The notes beneath the pieces were generated by a model. It did no database searches, had not been told where the DNA came from, and saw only the letters and a program-made list of their open reading frames with translations. 64,000 nucleotides of DNA, from the NCBI RefSeq assembly GCF_000936425.1, contig NZ_AVFK01000003.1, positions 186,001 to 250,000 of the forward strand, written 5' to 3'. Every line of letters begins with the position of its first letter. Position 1 is the first letter of the stretch. Source of the stretch: Skermanella aerolata KACC 11604. Lineage in GTDB: Bacteria > Pseudomonadota > Alphaproteobacteria > Azospirillales > Azospirillaceae. The translations under genes and the position numbers were made by a program. Positions 1 to 8,242 of the stretch are shown in pieces.

Positions 1-1
1 C

Positions 2-31
2 CTGGCGGAATCCCACGCCACCGCCGGCTGA
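2..31 (+). CDS. possible C-terminal tail of an upstream protein (partial)
   Basis: An open frame enters from the left edge and ends at a TGA at 29-31, after nine codons reading LAESHATAG. It lies 35 bp before the start of the tricarboxylate-type binding protein gene. In tripartite tricarboxylate transporter (TTT) loci, TctA or TctB often sits next to TctC, so this could be the end of a membrane component. Nine codons cannot prove that, and the frame may be chance. Confidence 0.25.
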   Translation: MAESHATAG

Positions 32-66
32 GACACTCAAAAAACAACCGATCCTGGGAGGACACC

Positions 67-1044
67 ATGTTCAAGATCGACCGCCGCCGCCTCTTCCTCG
101 GCGCAACCCTGATGGCTGCCGCGACCCTGCTGCCGTTCAACCCCGCTTCAGCCGAGCTGAAGGGCCTGGAGATCATGGCCCCCGCCGCACCCGGCGGCGG
201 CTGGGACCTGACCGCGCGGGCGGTCCAGGCGGCCCTGAAGGATTCCGGCGCCGCGACCTCGACCCAGGTCGTCAACATCGCCGGAGCCGGCGGCACCATC
301 GGTCTCGCCCAGTTCGTCTCGTCCAAGAAGGGCAAGGGCAACGCGCTGATGGTTACCGGCATGATCATGCAGGGCGCCATCCTGACCAACAAGTCGCCGA
401 TGACGCTGCAATCCGTGACCCCGATCGCGCGCCTCGTCGGCGAGTATGAAATGCTGGCGGTGACATCAGATTCGCCGATCAAGACGCTGGCCGACCTGAT
501 CGAGAAGCTGAAGGCCGACCCGCGTTCCGTCTCCTGGGCCGGCGGTTCGGTCGGCGGCACCGACCAGATCCTCGCCGGCCTGATCGGCCAGAAGGTCGGC
601 ATCGACCCGAAGCAGATCAACTACATCGCCCATTCCGGCGGCGGCGAGGCGATGCAGTCGCTGCTCGGCGGCCACACGACCGTCGGCGTCAACGGCTACG
701 CCGAACTGGCGCCCCAGGTGGCAGCCGGAAAACTCCGGGCACTCGCCATCTCCTCCGACGAACGCCTCCCCGGCATCGACGTGCCGACGCTGAAGGAGCA
801 AGGCGTCGACATCAGCCTCGCCAACTGGCGCGGCATCGTCGCCGCTCCCGACATCAAGGACTCCGACCGCAAAGCCCTCTCCGCCGCGATCGCCCAGATG
901 GTCGAAAGCCCGGCCTGGAAAAAAACCATCGCGACCCAGGAGTGGACCGACATGTACCAGCCCGCCGCGGAATTCGGCGCATTCCTGAAGAAGGACAAGG
1001 AGCAGGTCGAAGGCGTCCTGAAGGACATCGGTCTGGTGCAGTAG
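67..1044 (+). CDS. TctC/Bug-family periplasmic substrate-binding protein of a tripartite tricarboxylate transporter
   Basis: The 325-residue protein starts at an ATG preceded by GGGAGGACACC. Residues 1-29 are a signal peptide, with arginines, a hydrophobic core and an ASA cut site before ELKGLEIMAPAAPGGGWD. The APGGGWD segment and the later SVGGTDQ and IAHSGGGEA loops are typical of the Bug/TctC fold, which holds a carboxylate through water and backbone contacts. Such proteins deliver tricarboxylates or other organic acids to a TctA/TctB membrane pair. No TctA or TctB follows it; either may lie left of the window, or this could be one of the many orphan Bug proteins known in proteobacteria. 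The substrate cannot be read from sequence. Confidence 0.88.
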   Translation: MFKIDRRRLFLGATLMAAATLLPFNPASAELKGLEIMAPAAPGGGWDLTARAVQAALKDSGAATSTQVVNIAGAGGTIGLAQFVSSKKGKGNALMVTGMIMQGAILTNKSPMTLQSVTPIARLVGEYEMLAVTSDSPIKTLADLIEKLKADPRSVSWAGGSVGGTDQILAGLIGQKVGIDPKQINYIAHSGGGEAMQSLLGGHTTVGVNGYAELAPQVAAGKLRALAISSDERLPGIDVPTLKEQGVDISLANWRGIVAAPDIKDSDRKALSAAIAQMVESPAWKKTIATQEWTDMYQPAAEFGAFLKKDKEQVEGVLKDIGLVQ

Positions 1045-1115
1045 GATCGGCGGCTACGACGTGATCGCGGATCGGCCTTCTTTCCGGCACATGCCGGTCC
1101 GCGACGAACCGCTCC

Positions 1116-1490
1116 TTATGCCGCCCGTTCTATCGGATAGTCGCGTACGAGGATTTCGGCAGGAATTTGCAGGCCTTCGGAAAGGCGGCGGATCATCGGC
1201 AGCGTCAAGGCACGCTTCCGGTTCAGAATCTCAGCCACCCGTGCCCTGCTGCCGATGAAAGGCTCCAGGTCGCGCCGGCTGAGGCCGCGCTGCTCCATCA
1301 TGAATTCGATGGCCGAAACAGGATCACTCGGCGGAATGGCGTGATGCGCCTCTTCATAGGCATCCACCAGCGTCAGCAAAATCTCCAGCCTCACGCCTTC
1401 AGCCGTGTCAGGACTTGCGCCCCATAGATGGTCGATCTGCTCCAAAGCCGCGGCATGGTCTTCGTCGGATCGGATTGGGAGAATGTCCAT
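1116..1490 (-). CDS. higA: HigA-type antitoxin with XRE helix-turn-helix
   Basis: The 124-residue protein has a helical N-terminal half followed by an XRE-type HTH at about residues 65-115. The segment FMMEQRGLSRRDLEPFIG, then RARVAEILNRKRALTLPMIRRL, is the usual HigA layout. It lies 2 bp downstream of a HigB-like toxin gene on the same strand, giving the toxin-first order characteristic of higBA. Known HigA proteins neutralise HigB by binding it and repress their own promoter through the HTH. It converges on the TctC-type gene, with about 70 bp between the two stop codons. Confidence 0.88.
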   Translation of the reverse strand: MDILPIRSDEDHAAALEQIDHLWGASPDTAEGVRLEILLTLVDAYEEAHHAIPPSDPVSAIEFMMEQRGLSRRDLEPFIGSRARVAEILNRKRALTLPMIRRLSEGLQIPAEILVRDYPIERAA

Positions 1491-1492
1491 GG

Positions 1493-1789
1493 CTATACGG
1501 TCCTCACGTCGATCTTGTCATATTCGCTATGGGTGCCGACCCACTTCACGTAGATGGTTCGGTAAACATAATCTACGCCGGCTACGAGCCTGTACTTGTT
1601 GCCGCCAATGTTGAAGACGATACGATCACCCACGAACGAAACCGAGCGGAACTGAGACTTGAGCATCGCCGTATCGGACCACTCGGCTCGGCGTACGATG
1701 TTGTACCACGCGGAAAGTGGAGCTTCGCTGTCACCTCTATCCGGTTTTTCCCAGTGCTCCCTCAACGCCCGCCGTGAAATTATCCGCAT
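1493..1789 (-). CDS. higB: HigB-family mRNA interferase toxin
   Basis: The 98-residue protein begins [14 protein letters not shown], a start typical of the HigB_toxin family (PF09907). Further matches are [14 protein letters not shown], then [22 protein letters not shown], then [16 protein letters not shown] near the C-terminus. Members of this family are RelE-fold ribosome-dependent or free mRNA endonucleases. The full expected length is present and the cognate HigA gene follows after 2 bp, so the module looks intact. Its promoter must lie in 1790-1948, shared with the divergent tatA gene. Confidence 0.88.
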   Translation of the reverse strand: MRIISRRALREHWEKPDRGDSEAPLSAWYNIVRRAEWSDTAMLKSQFRSVSFVGDRIVFNIGGNKYRLVAGVDYVYRTIYVKWVGTHSEYDKIDVRTV

Positions 1790-1948
1790 CTTGATATGCT
1801 ACCTTGCTCCCATGATGGGATCAATTCAAATCCCTTTTCAGTGGTGCGAGCGAGCCATCCGACGCAATTCACCCTTGATGCCCATCCCCCTTTAAGGCCA
1901 AACTCCGCCAGCACAACCGTCACGCATCCGGGAAACTACAGGTCACTC

Positions 1949-2158
1949 ATGGGCTCTTTCAGTATCTGGCATTGGATCGTCGTTCTCGTGGTGGTCGTGC
2001 TGATCTTCGGCGCCGGAAAGCTGCCAAACGTCATGGGCGATGTCGCCAAGGGCATCAAAAGCTTCAAGCGCAACCTGAACGACGAGAACGCCGACGACAC
2101 CAAGCACGTCACCGACGACGGCCACGCCAAGGAGCCCCCACGCCGCGACCAGACTTGA
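1949..2158 (+). CDS. tatA: TatA component of the twin-arginine translocase
   Basis: The 69-residue protein starts at the ATG of [21 protein letters not shown], which matches the conserved TatA N-terminus. An upstream in-frame extension is possible but does not look like protein. A single membrane helix (residues about 5-21) is followed by the [22 protein letters not shown] amphipathic helix, with the conserved Phe-Gly hinge, and then an acidic and basic polar tail. TatA forms the size-variable pore that exports folded proteins. No tatB or tatC lies beside it, whereas in many alphaproteobacteria the three genes are adjacent. It may be a lone or second TatA copy. Confidence 0.85.
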   Translation: MGSFSIWHWIVVLVVVVLIFGAGKLPNVMGDVAKGIKSFKRNLNDENADDTKHVTDDGHAKEPPRRDQT

Positions 2159-2203
2159 GCAGCGCTGGGTCTTGCTATCGGTGAGAACTGTACGCGGGGC
2201 GGA

Positions 2204-2569
2204 TCACTCCTCGTCCGGCCCGATTTCCGCATCGAAGCCAGTCTTGCAGTGCGGGCAGATGACTTTCTTCTGTTGCCCGCTATAGCCGTTTATTCGGTCA
2301 TAAAGTGCTTGTAGATAAGCGAGATCAGTCGAAAAAAGCCCCTCGATGACTTTGGTATTGATGAAAGGCACTGTCCCCAGTCGGGTCACCACCCGCGACA
2401 TGATGATGATGACCAGATAATCAACGTTCGCTTGGACCCGAGGATCCTTGGACGGTAGGATCTCATCGGCTGCGCTGGCGAGGCGCATCTTGCCTTCGCT
2501 ATGGATCGTGCCTTCTTCGTCGACATAACCCCGAGGAAGGACGAAGTCGAATTCGGTTGATATCAACAA
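2204..2569 (-). CDS. orphan phage tail assembly-like protein with C-terminal zinc-binding motif
   Basis: The 121-residue protein resembles small proteins annotated as phage tail assembly proteins in contractile-tail and extracellular injection clusters. Its N-terminus is rich in beta-strand residues (STEFDFVLPRGYVDEEG). A central block follows (DPRVQANVDYLVIIIMSRVVTRLG, then NTKVIEGLFSTDLAYLQALYDRIN). The C-terminus ends with a CPHC pair that could be half of a zinc ribbon. No other tail, sheath or baseplate gene is visible in the window, so it is an isolated remnant or a paralog working elsewhere. The family assignment is from memory of related proteins and is moderate. Confidence 0.55.
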   Translation of the reverse strand: MLISTEFDFVLPRGYVDEEGTIHSEGKMRLASAADEILPSKDPRVQANVDYLVIIIMSRVVTRLGTVPFINTKVIEGLFSTDLAYLQALYDRINGYSGQQKKVICPHCKTGFDAEIGPDEE

Positions 2570-2965
2570 GCTTTCTCCAGTTCCCCAGGCTCATGCCATT
2601 TTTGGCGAGAGCCATAAGGAAATTCAATTATTAGTAGAACTTAAGGCTGGATTACTATAGAATTGCCCCTAAAAAGAGTAAAATATTTGGCTCGATTGAT
2701 CAATAAATACAGCTGATGCACCTTATAAGCGTATCGACCGATGCAATCGGATTTCCCGATTGACCGGTGCGTTCCGGAAAAAATGTCGGGCTGAAGAGGC
2801 CCGACCTACGAATCGACCCCCCGCCGGCATCGACGCCTTCAGCCAGCGCCAACCGTACCGACCCGACGTCGACATCGACGCCTTCAGCCAGCGTCAACTG
2901 TAGGTCGGGCCTCTTCAGCCCGACACCTGACGTTCCAGGCAGGTCATGCTCAAAATCCGCTGAAA
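2570..2965. other. intergenic region: AT-rich leader followed by a repeat element
   Basis: About 400 bp lie between the start of the tail-like gene and the end of the Gfo/Idh/MocA gene. Bases 2570-2780 are markedly AT-rich compared with the surroundings and probably hold the promoter of the tail-like gene. Bases 2784-2925 hold the inverted and direct repeat element listed separately. No credible coding frame or RNA gene was seen. Confidence 0.6.
2784..2925. repeat. 142-bp repeat element with perfect 26-bp terminal inverted repeats and an internal tandem
   Basis: Bases 2784-2809 and 2900-2925 are perfect reverse complements (26 of 26); each begins or ends with the motif TGTCGGGCTGAAGAGGCCCG or its complement. 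Between them lie two direct 26-bp copies at 2828-2853 and 2873-2898, which differ at one base. The unit as a whole can fold into a long hairpin. It resembles non-coding interspersed palindromic repeats in which genome-wide copies are expected. No second copy occurs in this window. Confidence 0.8.
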
Positions 2966-3961
2966 TCAAGACGCCAGCAGCATCTCGATCAGCCGGTGGA
3001 CCTTCAGCGCCTCGCGGCCATCGGCGCGCGGTGTACGCCCCTGGTCAAGCGCATCAAGAAAGTCCGCCAGCACCGCCCGATGATGTGCGTGGGAGAACGC
3101 CATCGGATCGGCGCCTCCTCCCAGCGTGCCGCCGTCGGCGCCGATCCGAATTGCTTCGCCACCGACCGGAAAAGCCTCCAGCCGGTCGCCGCTCAGCACT
3201 GCCGACCCCTTGGTGCCGGCTATCTCGATCCGCTCCGGAAATCCCGGATAGGCCGCCGTCGTGGCGTTCACAGTCGCCATCAGCCCGCCCGGCCAGCGCA
3301 GGGCGGCGCAGACCGCGTCCTCGGTATCGATCCGGCGCAGCGGCGTCGTTCCCGAAAAGCCAACGACCTCCGACGGCAGCCCCAGTAGGCTGACGAACAG
3401 GTCCAGCGTGTGGATCGCCTGGGTCAGCAGCACGCCGCCGCCGTCGCGCGCCTTCATCCCGCGTCCGGGTTGGCTGTAATACGCGTCGTCCCGCCACCAG
3501 CGCACCGATACCGCAGCCGTCAGCGGTTCGCCCAGGACGCCAGCATCCAGCAGCGCCCTCAACTCCCCCGCCGCACGACGGAACCGATGCTGGAACACCA
3601 CGCCGAGCGTCAGCCCGGCCCGTTCCATGACCTCGACCACTTCGGCAGCACCGGCAGGCGTTTCCGCAAGCGGCTTCTCCAGCAGGACATGCTTGCCGGC
3701 CTCAGCCGCCCGCTTCACCAAGTCCAAGTGACTGTCCGGCGGCGCCAGCACGACCAGCGCCGAAACGGCGGGATCGTCGAACAGGGCGTCCGCCGTCTCC
3801 ACCACCGGCAAGCCATAGCGCGCGGTGAACGCGACCCGCCGCTCCGGCGTCGGGCTGAAAGCGCCCACCACCTCGACCCGGTCCGACAGGTCGAGCAGGC
3901 TCTGGATATGAGGGGGCGACGCCATCCCCAGCCCGATCACGCCGACGCGGCGTTTGTTCAT
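2966..3961 (-). CDS. Gfo/Idh/MocA family NAD(P)-dependent sugar dehydrogenase
   Basis: The 331-residue protein starts at MNKRRVGVIGLGMASPPH, whose ATG overlaps the stop of the upstream cupin gene by 4 bp (ATGA). The N-terminal Rossmann motif is GLGMAS. The family EKP motif lies in VLLEKPLAET at about residues 97-106. The C-terminal sheet domain carries HTLD, as expected for substrate and catalytic histidine placement. Enzymes of this family oxidise or reduce sugars, inositols or sugar acids with NAD(P)H. As the last gene of the kduI-kduD-kdgF run it probably handles a pectin- or uronate-derived sugar, but the exact substrate is not readable. Confidence 0.8.
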   Translation of the reverse strand: MNKRRVGVIGLGMASPPHIQSLLDLSDRVEVVGAFSPTPERRVAFTARYGLPVVETADALFDDPAVSALVVLAPPDSHLDLVKRAAEAGKHVLLEKPLAETPAGAAEVVEVMERAGLTLGVVFQHRFRRAAGELRALLDAGVLGEPLTAAVSVRWWRDDAYYSQPGRGMKARDGGGVLLTQAIHTLDLFVSLLGLPSEVVGFSGTTPLRRIDTEDAVCAALRWPGGLMATVNATTAAYPGFPERIEIAGTKGSAVLSGDRLEAFPVGGEAIRIGADGGTLGGGADPMAFSHAHHRAVLADFLDALDQGRTPRADGREALKVHRLIEMLLAS

Positions 3962-4302
3962 GCCAGGAAGTCTTCGCGCATCGGCGCGAAGGTGTCCAGC
4001 AGGACGCCGGCTTCGACCGCGACCGCGCTGTGCAGCGCATCGGCAGGCACCAGGAAGCCGTCGCCCGTCCGCAGCCGTTCCGTCTTTCCGTTGATCGTGA
4101 TGTCGAAGACGCCGCTTTCCACCATGCTGCACTGGATATGCGGGTGGCTGTGCTCCGTCCCGACCGCACCGGCCTGGAACTCGATCCGCGCCATCATGAC
4201 GGCGCCATTATAGCCCAGCAGCTTGCGGCGGATGCCGCCGCCCAGGTCCTGCCAGTCGGAATTGCGGTCCAGGATGAAGACGTCGCTCTGTCGGTCCGCC
4301 AT
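3958..4302 (-). CDS. kdgF: KdgF-like cupin, unsaturated uronate conversion
   Basis: The 114-residue single-domain cupin has a metal-binding first motif HSHPHIQ followed by a conserved Glu, and a second motif with DALHSA. It ends LLDTFAPMREDFLA, the same tail seen in KdgF of pectinolytic bacteria. KdgF speeds the opening of 4,5-unsaturated galacturonate or guluronate to the linear keto acid used by KduI. The start at MADRQ is chosen because GGGAGG lies just upstream; an ATG five codons earlier overlaps that ribosome site. It sits between kduD and the dehydrogenase gene, consistent with the role. Confidence 0.72.
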   Translation of the reverse strand: MADRQSDVFILDRNSDWQDLGGGIRRKLLGYNGAVMMARIEFQAGAVGTEHSHPHIQCSMVESGVFDITINGKTERLRTGDGFLVPADALHSAVAVEAGVLLDTFAPMREDFLA

Positions 4303-4323
4303 AGTCTTACCTCCCATAAGAAA

Positions 4324-5082
4324 TCAGCGCGCGAGCCAGCCGCCGTCGACCGGCAGCGTCACGCCATGCACATAGTCCGAAGCGCGCGACGCCAGGAACA
4401 CCGCAGCGCCGCCAAGATCTTCCGGCTTGCCCCAGCGTCCCGCCGGGATGCGGCCCATGATCTCCGTGCTGCGCTTCTCGTCTTCCCGCAGCGCCTTGGT
4501 GTTGGCGGTGGCGAAGTAGCCGGGTGCTATCGCGTTGACGTTGATTCCGCGCCCGGCCCATTCGCAGGCCAGCAGCCGGGTCAGCCCGGCAAGCCCGCTC
4601 TTGGAGGCCGTGTACGACGGAATCCGGATGCCGCCCTGGAAGGACATCATCGACGCGATGTTGATGATCTTGCCGGAATGCCCCTCCGCCAGCACATGCC
4701 GGGCGAAGGCCTGCGACAGGAAGAACACGGACTTCAGGTTGATGTCCATGACCGCGTCCCAGTCCTCCTCCGTGAAGTCGATGCTGTCGGCCCGGCGGAT
4801 CGTCCCGGCGTTGTTGACCAGGATATCCGCCCGGCCGCCCCAGGCCGTCGCTTCCTCGACGATGCGCGGGATGTCCGCCAGCGTGGCAAGCTCCGCCTTG
4901 ATCGCAAGGAACGGAGCGCCCGTTTCCGCCACCAGCGCAGCCGTCTCGTCCATCGACGAGCGGCCGACGGCGGCGACACCGGCCCCCGCCCGCCCCAGCG
5001 CCACCGCGATGCCCTGGCCGATGCCGCTGTTGGCGCCGGTCACGATGGCCGTCATGCCGTGAAGGTCGAAGCTCGTATCCAT
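4324..5082 (-). CDS. kduD: 2-dehydro-3-deoxy-D-gluconate 5-dehydrogenase, SDR family
   Basis: The 252-residue short-chain dehydrogenase has the cofactor motif TGANSGIGQG near the start, NNAGT at about residue 88, and the catalytic Ser and YTASK. The start at MDTSFDLHGM is 11 bp after the kduI stop and has GAGGGATC upstream. KduD reduces 2,5-diketo-3-deoxygluconate to 2-keto-3-deoxygluconate, the step after KduI in the breakdown of unsaturated uronates. Similarity alone would also allow a 2-deoxygluconate 3-dehydrogenase label. Position directly after kduI makes the KduD role likely. Confidence 0.88.
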   Translation of the reverse strand: MDTSFDLHGMTAIVTGANSGIGQGIAVALGRAGAGVAAVGRSSMDETAALVAETGAPFLAIKAELATLADIPRIVEEATAWGGRADILVNNAGTIRRADSIDFTEEDWDAVMDINLKSVFFLSQAFARHVLAEGHSGKIINIASMMSFQGGIRIPSYTASKSGLAGLTRLLACEWAGRGINVNAIAPGYFATANTKALREDEKRSTEIMGRIPAGRWGKPEDLGGAAVFLASRASDYVHGVTLPVDGGWLAR

Positions 5083-5093
5083 CTGTCGATCCC

Positions 5094-5930
5094 TCAACGC
5101 AGCTCGTCCATACCGACCATGTCCATGTCGGTGAAGTCCTGGTTGTCGCCTGCCATGGCCCAGATGAAGGTGTAGTTGCTGGTTCCAACCCCGCTGTGGA
5201 TCGACCACGGCGGCGAGATCAGCGCCTGCTCGTTGGAAACGACCAGATGGCGCGTCTGGCTCGGCTCGCCCATGAAGTGGAACACCCGCGCCGTCTCGGC
5301 CAGATCGAAGTAGAAATAGACCTCGCAGCGCCGGTCATGGACGTGGCAGGGCATCGTGTTCCACATGTTGTTCGGCTTCAGCACCGTCATGCCCATCACG
5401 AGCTGGGCCGTCTGGACGACTTCCGGATGCAGCATCTGGTAGATCGTCCGCTCGTTCGACTGCGCCGGATCGCCAAGCTCGACCTTCCGCGCCGCCGACA
5501 GCGGGATCTTCATGCTCTCGAACCGGGCATGGGCCGGGGCGCTGTTCAGGTAGAACTTGGCGGGCTGACCGGCGTCCAGGCTCTCGAACCGGACATCGAC
5601 GCTTCCCATCGCCACGTACAGCGCGTCGCGCGGGTCCAGGTCGAACTTGACCCCATCGACCGTGACCCGGCCGGGACCGCCGACATTGATGACGCCCAGC
5701 TCGCGCCGCTTCAGGAAGGTATCCGATCCGATCGCCTTGTGCGTCTCCAGCGTGATCGGCCCTGCGACCGGCATGGCGCCGCCGACGACGAAGCGGTCCA
5801 CGTGGCTGTAGGTCATGACCGTCTCGTCGGCCTCGAACAGCGTCGGCACAAGGAAGTGCTCACGAAGCTCTTCCGTATCGAAGCCGCGGACGGCGTCCGG
5901 ATGCGACGCGTGCCGGATGGTCATCTTCAT
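5094..5930 (-). CDS. kduI: 5-dehydro-4-deoxy-D-glucuronate isomerase
   Basis: The 278-residue protein has exactly the usual KduI length when started at MKMTIRHASHPDAVRGFDTEELR. The zinc-binding segment NTMPCHVHDRRCEVYFYFD holds the two histidines and the glutamate of the cupin-fold metal site. A later histidine in WSIHSGVGTSNY supplies the fourth ligand. KduI isomerises 5-keto-4-deoxyuronate to 2,5-diketo-3-deoxygluconate in the cytoplasm. It is first in the kduI-kduD-kdgF-dehydrogenase run and is preceded by a 241-bp gap containing a palindromic repeat core, so it may have its own promoter. Confidence 0.95.
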   Translation of the reverse strand: MKMTIRHASHPDAVRGFDTEELREHFLVPTLFEADETVMTYSHVDRFVVGGAMPVAGPITLETHKAIGSDTFLKRRELGVINVGGPGRVTVDGVKFDLDPRDALYVAMGSVDVRFESLDAGQPAKFYLNSAPAHARFESMKIPLSAARKVELGDPAQSNERTIYQMLHPEVVQTAQLVMGMTVLKPNNMWNTMPCHVHDRRCEVYFYFDLAETARVFHFMGEPSQTRHLVVSNEQALISPPWSIHSGVGTSNYTFIWAMAGDNQDFTDMDMVGMDELR

Positions 5931-5999
5931 TGTCGGTGCCTCATGGGAAAGTGAATAGGGCAGGGATTGAAAAGCCCGTCTCATCAGGGCTTGAGAAGC

Positions 6000-6126
6000 C
6001 CGTCATACCAAGACTTGATCTTGGTATCTCCCAACGTAAACTTCATGAGTAACATCAATGCAAACAACTGATGGTACTCGTTCAGCTTTTGCCAGGAGAT
6101 GCCAAGATCAAGTCTTGGCATGACGG
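6000..6126. repeat. 127-bp palindromic repeat core, copy A
   Basis: Two 32-bp arms (6000-6031 and 6095-6126) are reverse complements with two mismatches. Each arm also contains its own small palindrome, CCAAGACTTGATCTTGG. The spacing is identical to the core of the two full elements at 34300-34512 and 63745-63957 (127 bp in all three). The outer arms and 13-bp ends of those elements are missing here, and the inner spacer has diverged. It lies between the GntR gene and kduI, where it could form a strong RNA hairpin. Confidence 0.85.
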
Positions 6127-6171
6127 TTTGTGAGTGTAGGTTTGTGGGTGGACGAGACCAGAAGCACAAAC

Positions 6172-6915
6172 TCACTCCGGCTCACGCGTAAAGTATTCGT
6201 GGTGACTGGCGCTGACCGCATCGACCGCCGTCCGAAGCCCGTCCAGATGGGCGGCGATGCTCTTCACCGCCCGCTCCGGATCGTGGGCGGCGATCGCTTC
6301 CACCACGGCGGTATGTTCGGAAATCACCTTCAGAAGCCGGCCCGGTTCCGGCAGGGTCAGGCGGCGGCAGCGGTCCACCTGAACCTTGACCTGCTGGATG
6401 ACCGTCCAGAATCCCGGATACCCGGATATCTCCGCCAGCAGCGCGTGGAACGCCTCGTCCGACTGGTGGAAGCCTTCGTGATCGCCCGAGACCCGCATGC
6501 GTTCCTGAAGTTCCAGGTTGGCGCGTAACGCCCGGATGTCCGCCGCCGTGGCGCGGGAGGCGGCATGGCGCACCGTGCCTTCCTCCAGCGTCTTGCGGAT
6601 CACGATCGCTTCCGGCAGCCGGTAAAGCGGAATGCGGGAAACATAGGTCCCCGACTGGGGGAACACCTCGACCAGCCCGTCGTCGGCCAGCCGCAACACG
6701 GCCTCGCGGACCGGCGTCCGGCTGACACCGTAGCTTTCGGCGATCTGCTTCTCCGCGATCGCCTCGCCGGGCTTGCGCCGCATCGAGACGATCTCGTCAC
6801 GCAGTTCGCGGAATACCACCGACGCCATCGTGGCGCCCCGCCGGGAGGAACGCAGCACCACTCCGCCGCGCCGGGCAGGCTTTGCCCCGTCTGTGTGGTC
6901 CACGGTCGACGTCAT
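6172..6915 (-). CDS. GntR-family (FCD) transcriptional regulator of the uronate module
   Basis: The 247-residue protein has a winged helix at about residues 30-95 with the GntR signature IAEKQIAESYGVSRTPVREA, followed by GLVEVFPQSGTYVS. An all-helical FCD effector domain fills residues 105-235. FCD domains bind small carboxylates, often with a metal; ExuR, UxuR and KdgR-like members sense uronates or their products. It lies 31 bp after the TRAP permease gene and upstream of kduI, so it probably controls both sides of the module. Its effector is likely a pathway intermediate. Confidence 0.85.
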   Translation of the reverse strand: MTSTVDHTDGAKPARRGGVVLRSSRRGATMASVVFRELRDEIVSMRRKPGEAIAEKQIAESYGVSRTPVREAVLRLADDGLVEVFPQSGTYVSRIPLYRLPEAIVIRKTLEEGTVRHAASRATAADIRALRANLELQERMRVSGDHEGFHQSDEAFHALLAEISGYPGFWTVIQQVKVQVDRCRRLTLPEPGRLLKVISEHTAVVEAIAAHDPERAVKSIAAHLDGLRTAVDAVSASHHEYFTREPE

Positions 6916-6946
6916 GTTCCAGCGCTCCCCTTACTATACCGGCTTG

Positions 6947-8242
6947 TTATTGTACCGGCTGGCCGAGCACGAAGCTGGGCAGCCAGGTCGAGAAGCCCGG
7001 TATATAGGTCACGAACAGCAGGGCAATGGTCAGTGCGGCATAAAACGGCAGGATGGTTCGCATCACCTGACCGACCGTGATGCCGCCGATGGCGCAGCCG
7101 ACGAACTGCGTCGTCCCGACCGGCGGCGTGTTCAGGCCCAGCGCGCAGTTGATCAGCATGACCATGCCGAACTGTACCGGACCCATCCCCATCTCCATCG
7201 CGATCGGCAGGAAGATCGGGGTGCAGATCAGGATCGTGGACGCCATGTCCATGAAGGTGCCGAGCAGGAACAGGATGATGTTGATCATCAGAAAGATGAA
7301 CAGCGGGTTGGTCGTCAGCCCCGACAGCGCCTCTCCCGTCAAATCCGCCAGCTCGTACAGGCTCATCAGGTGCTGCAACGTGGCGGACAGCCCGATCAGC
7401 AGCAGGATGATGCCGGTCGTCTTGACCGCCTTGGCGGCGGCGACCATCAGCTTTTCCCAGGTCATCGTGCGGTAGATGACGAAGGTCAGGAACAGCGACC
7501 AGCAGACCGCGATTGCGGCGGACTCCGTCGGCGTGAAGATGCCCGTCGTGATGCCGCCCAGGATGATGACGACCACCAGCAGGCCCGGCAGGGCAGCTAC
7601 GAAGGTGACCAGGATCGTGTGCCAGCCGTGCCACGACGCGGCGGGATAGCCGCGCTTGACCGCCACGAAGTAGGCGGCGACCAGCATGCAGACCGTCAGG
7701 AACAGCGCCGGGACGATGCCGGCCAGCATCAGGCTGGTGATCGACACCTTGCCGCCGGTGGCGAAGGCGTAGATGATCATGTTGTGGCTGGTCGGCATCA
7801 GGGCGCCGACCAGGGACGCGTGGGTCGTGACGTTGACGGCGTAGTCGGCGTCGTAGCCTTCCTTCTTCATCATGGGGATCATGACGCCGCCCATCGCCGA
7901 GACGTCGGCAACCGGCGAACCTGACACTCCGCCGAACAGCGTGCAGGCGATCACGTTCGCCATGCCCAGGCCGCCGCGCACATGGCCGACGGCGCTCTTC
8001 GCCAGATCGACGATCTTCTGCGCGATGCCGCCATGCAGCATCAACTCGCCGGAGAAGATGAAGAACGGGATGGCCAGGAACGAGAAGATGTTCATCCCGG
8101 AAACCATCCGCTGGAACACCACGGCGACCGGGATGCCCTCGAACGAGATGGCGGCGACGCAGGCGAGACCGATGGCGAAGGCCACCGGGACGCCCAGGAC
8201 CAGGAGGAAGCCGAAGCTGCCGGACAGGATCATCAGTGCCAT
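6947..8242 (-). CDS. dctM: TRAP transporter large permease, DctM family
   Basis: The 431-residue integral membrane protein has about a dozen hydrophobic segments and the DctM hallmarks GGVSGSPVADVSAMGGVMIPMM and PTESAAIAV. The start at MALMILSGSFGFLL is chosen because it overlaps the DctQ stop by 10 bp; upstream in-frame sequence is antisense-like. Together with DctQ and DctP it forms a Na+-driven high-affinity importer for carboxylates. The gene context (KduI, KduD, KdgF) points to a uronate or unsaturated uronate as substrate. Confidence 0.93.
   Translation of the reverse strand: MALMILSGSFGFLLVLGVPVAFAIGLACVAAISFEGIPVAVVFQRMVSGMNIFSFLAIPFFIFSGELMLHGGIAQKIVDLAKSAVGHVRGGLGMANVIACTLFGGVSGSPVADVSAMGGVMIPMMKKEGYDADYAVNVTTHASLVGALMPTSHNMIIYAFATGGKVSITSLMLAGIVPALFLTVCMLVAAYFVAVKRGYPAASWHGWHTILVTFVAALPGLLVVVIILGGITTGIFTPTESAAIAVCWSLFLTFVIYRTMTWEKLMVAAAKAVKTTGIILLLIGLSATLQHLMSLYELADLTGEALSGLTTNPLFIFLMINIILFLLGTFMDMASTILICTPIFLPIAMEMGMGPVQFGMVMLINCALGLNTPPVGTTQFVGCAIGGITVGQVMRTILPFYAALTIALLFVTYIPGFSTWLPSFVLGQPVQ

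Noticed and set aside
2767-3393. 208-codon plus-strand frame starting in the repeat element
   Set aside because: The first part is the repeat itself and the rest is antisense to the Gfo/Idh/MocA gene.
5984-6175. 63-codon minus-strand frame between kduI and the GntR gene
   Set aside because: Most of it is the palindromic repeat core (6000-6126). No ribosome site or protein-like pattern.
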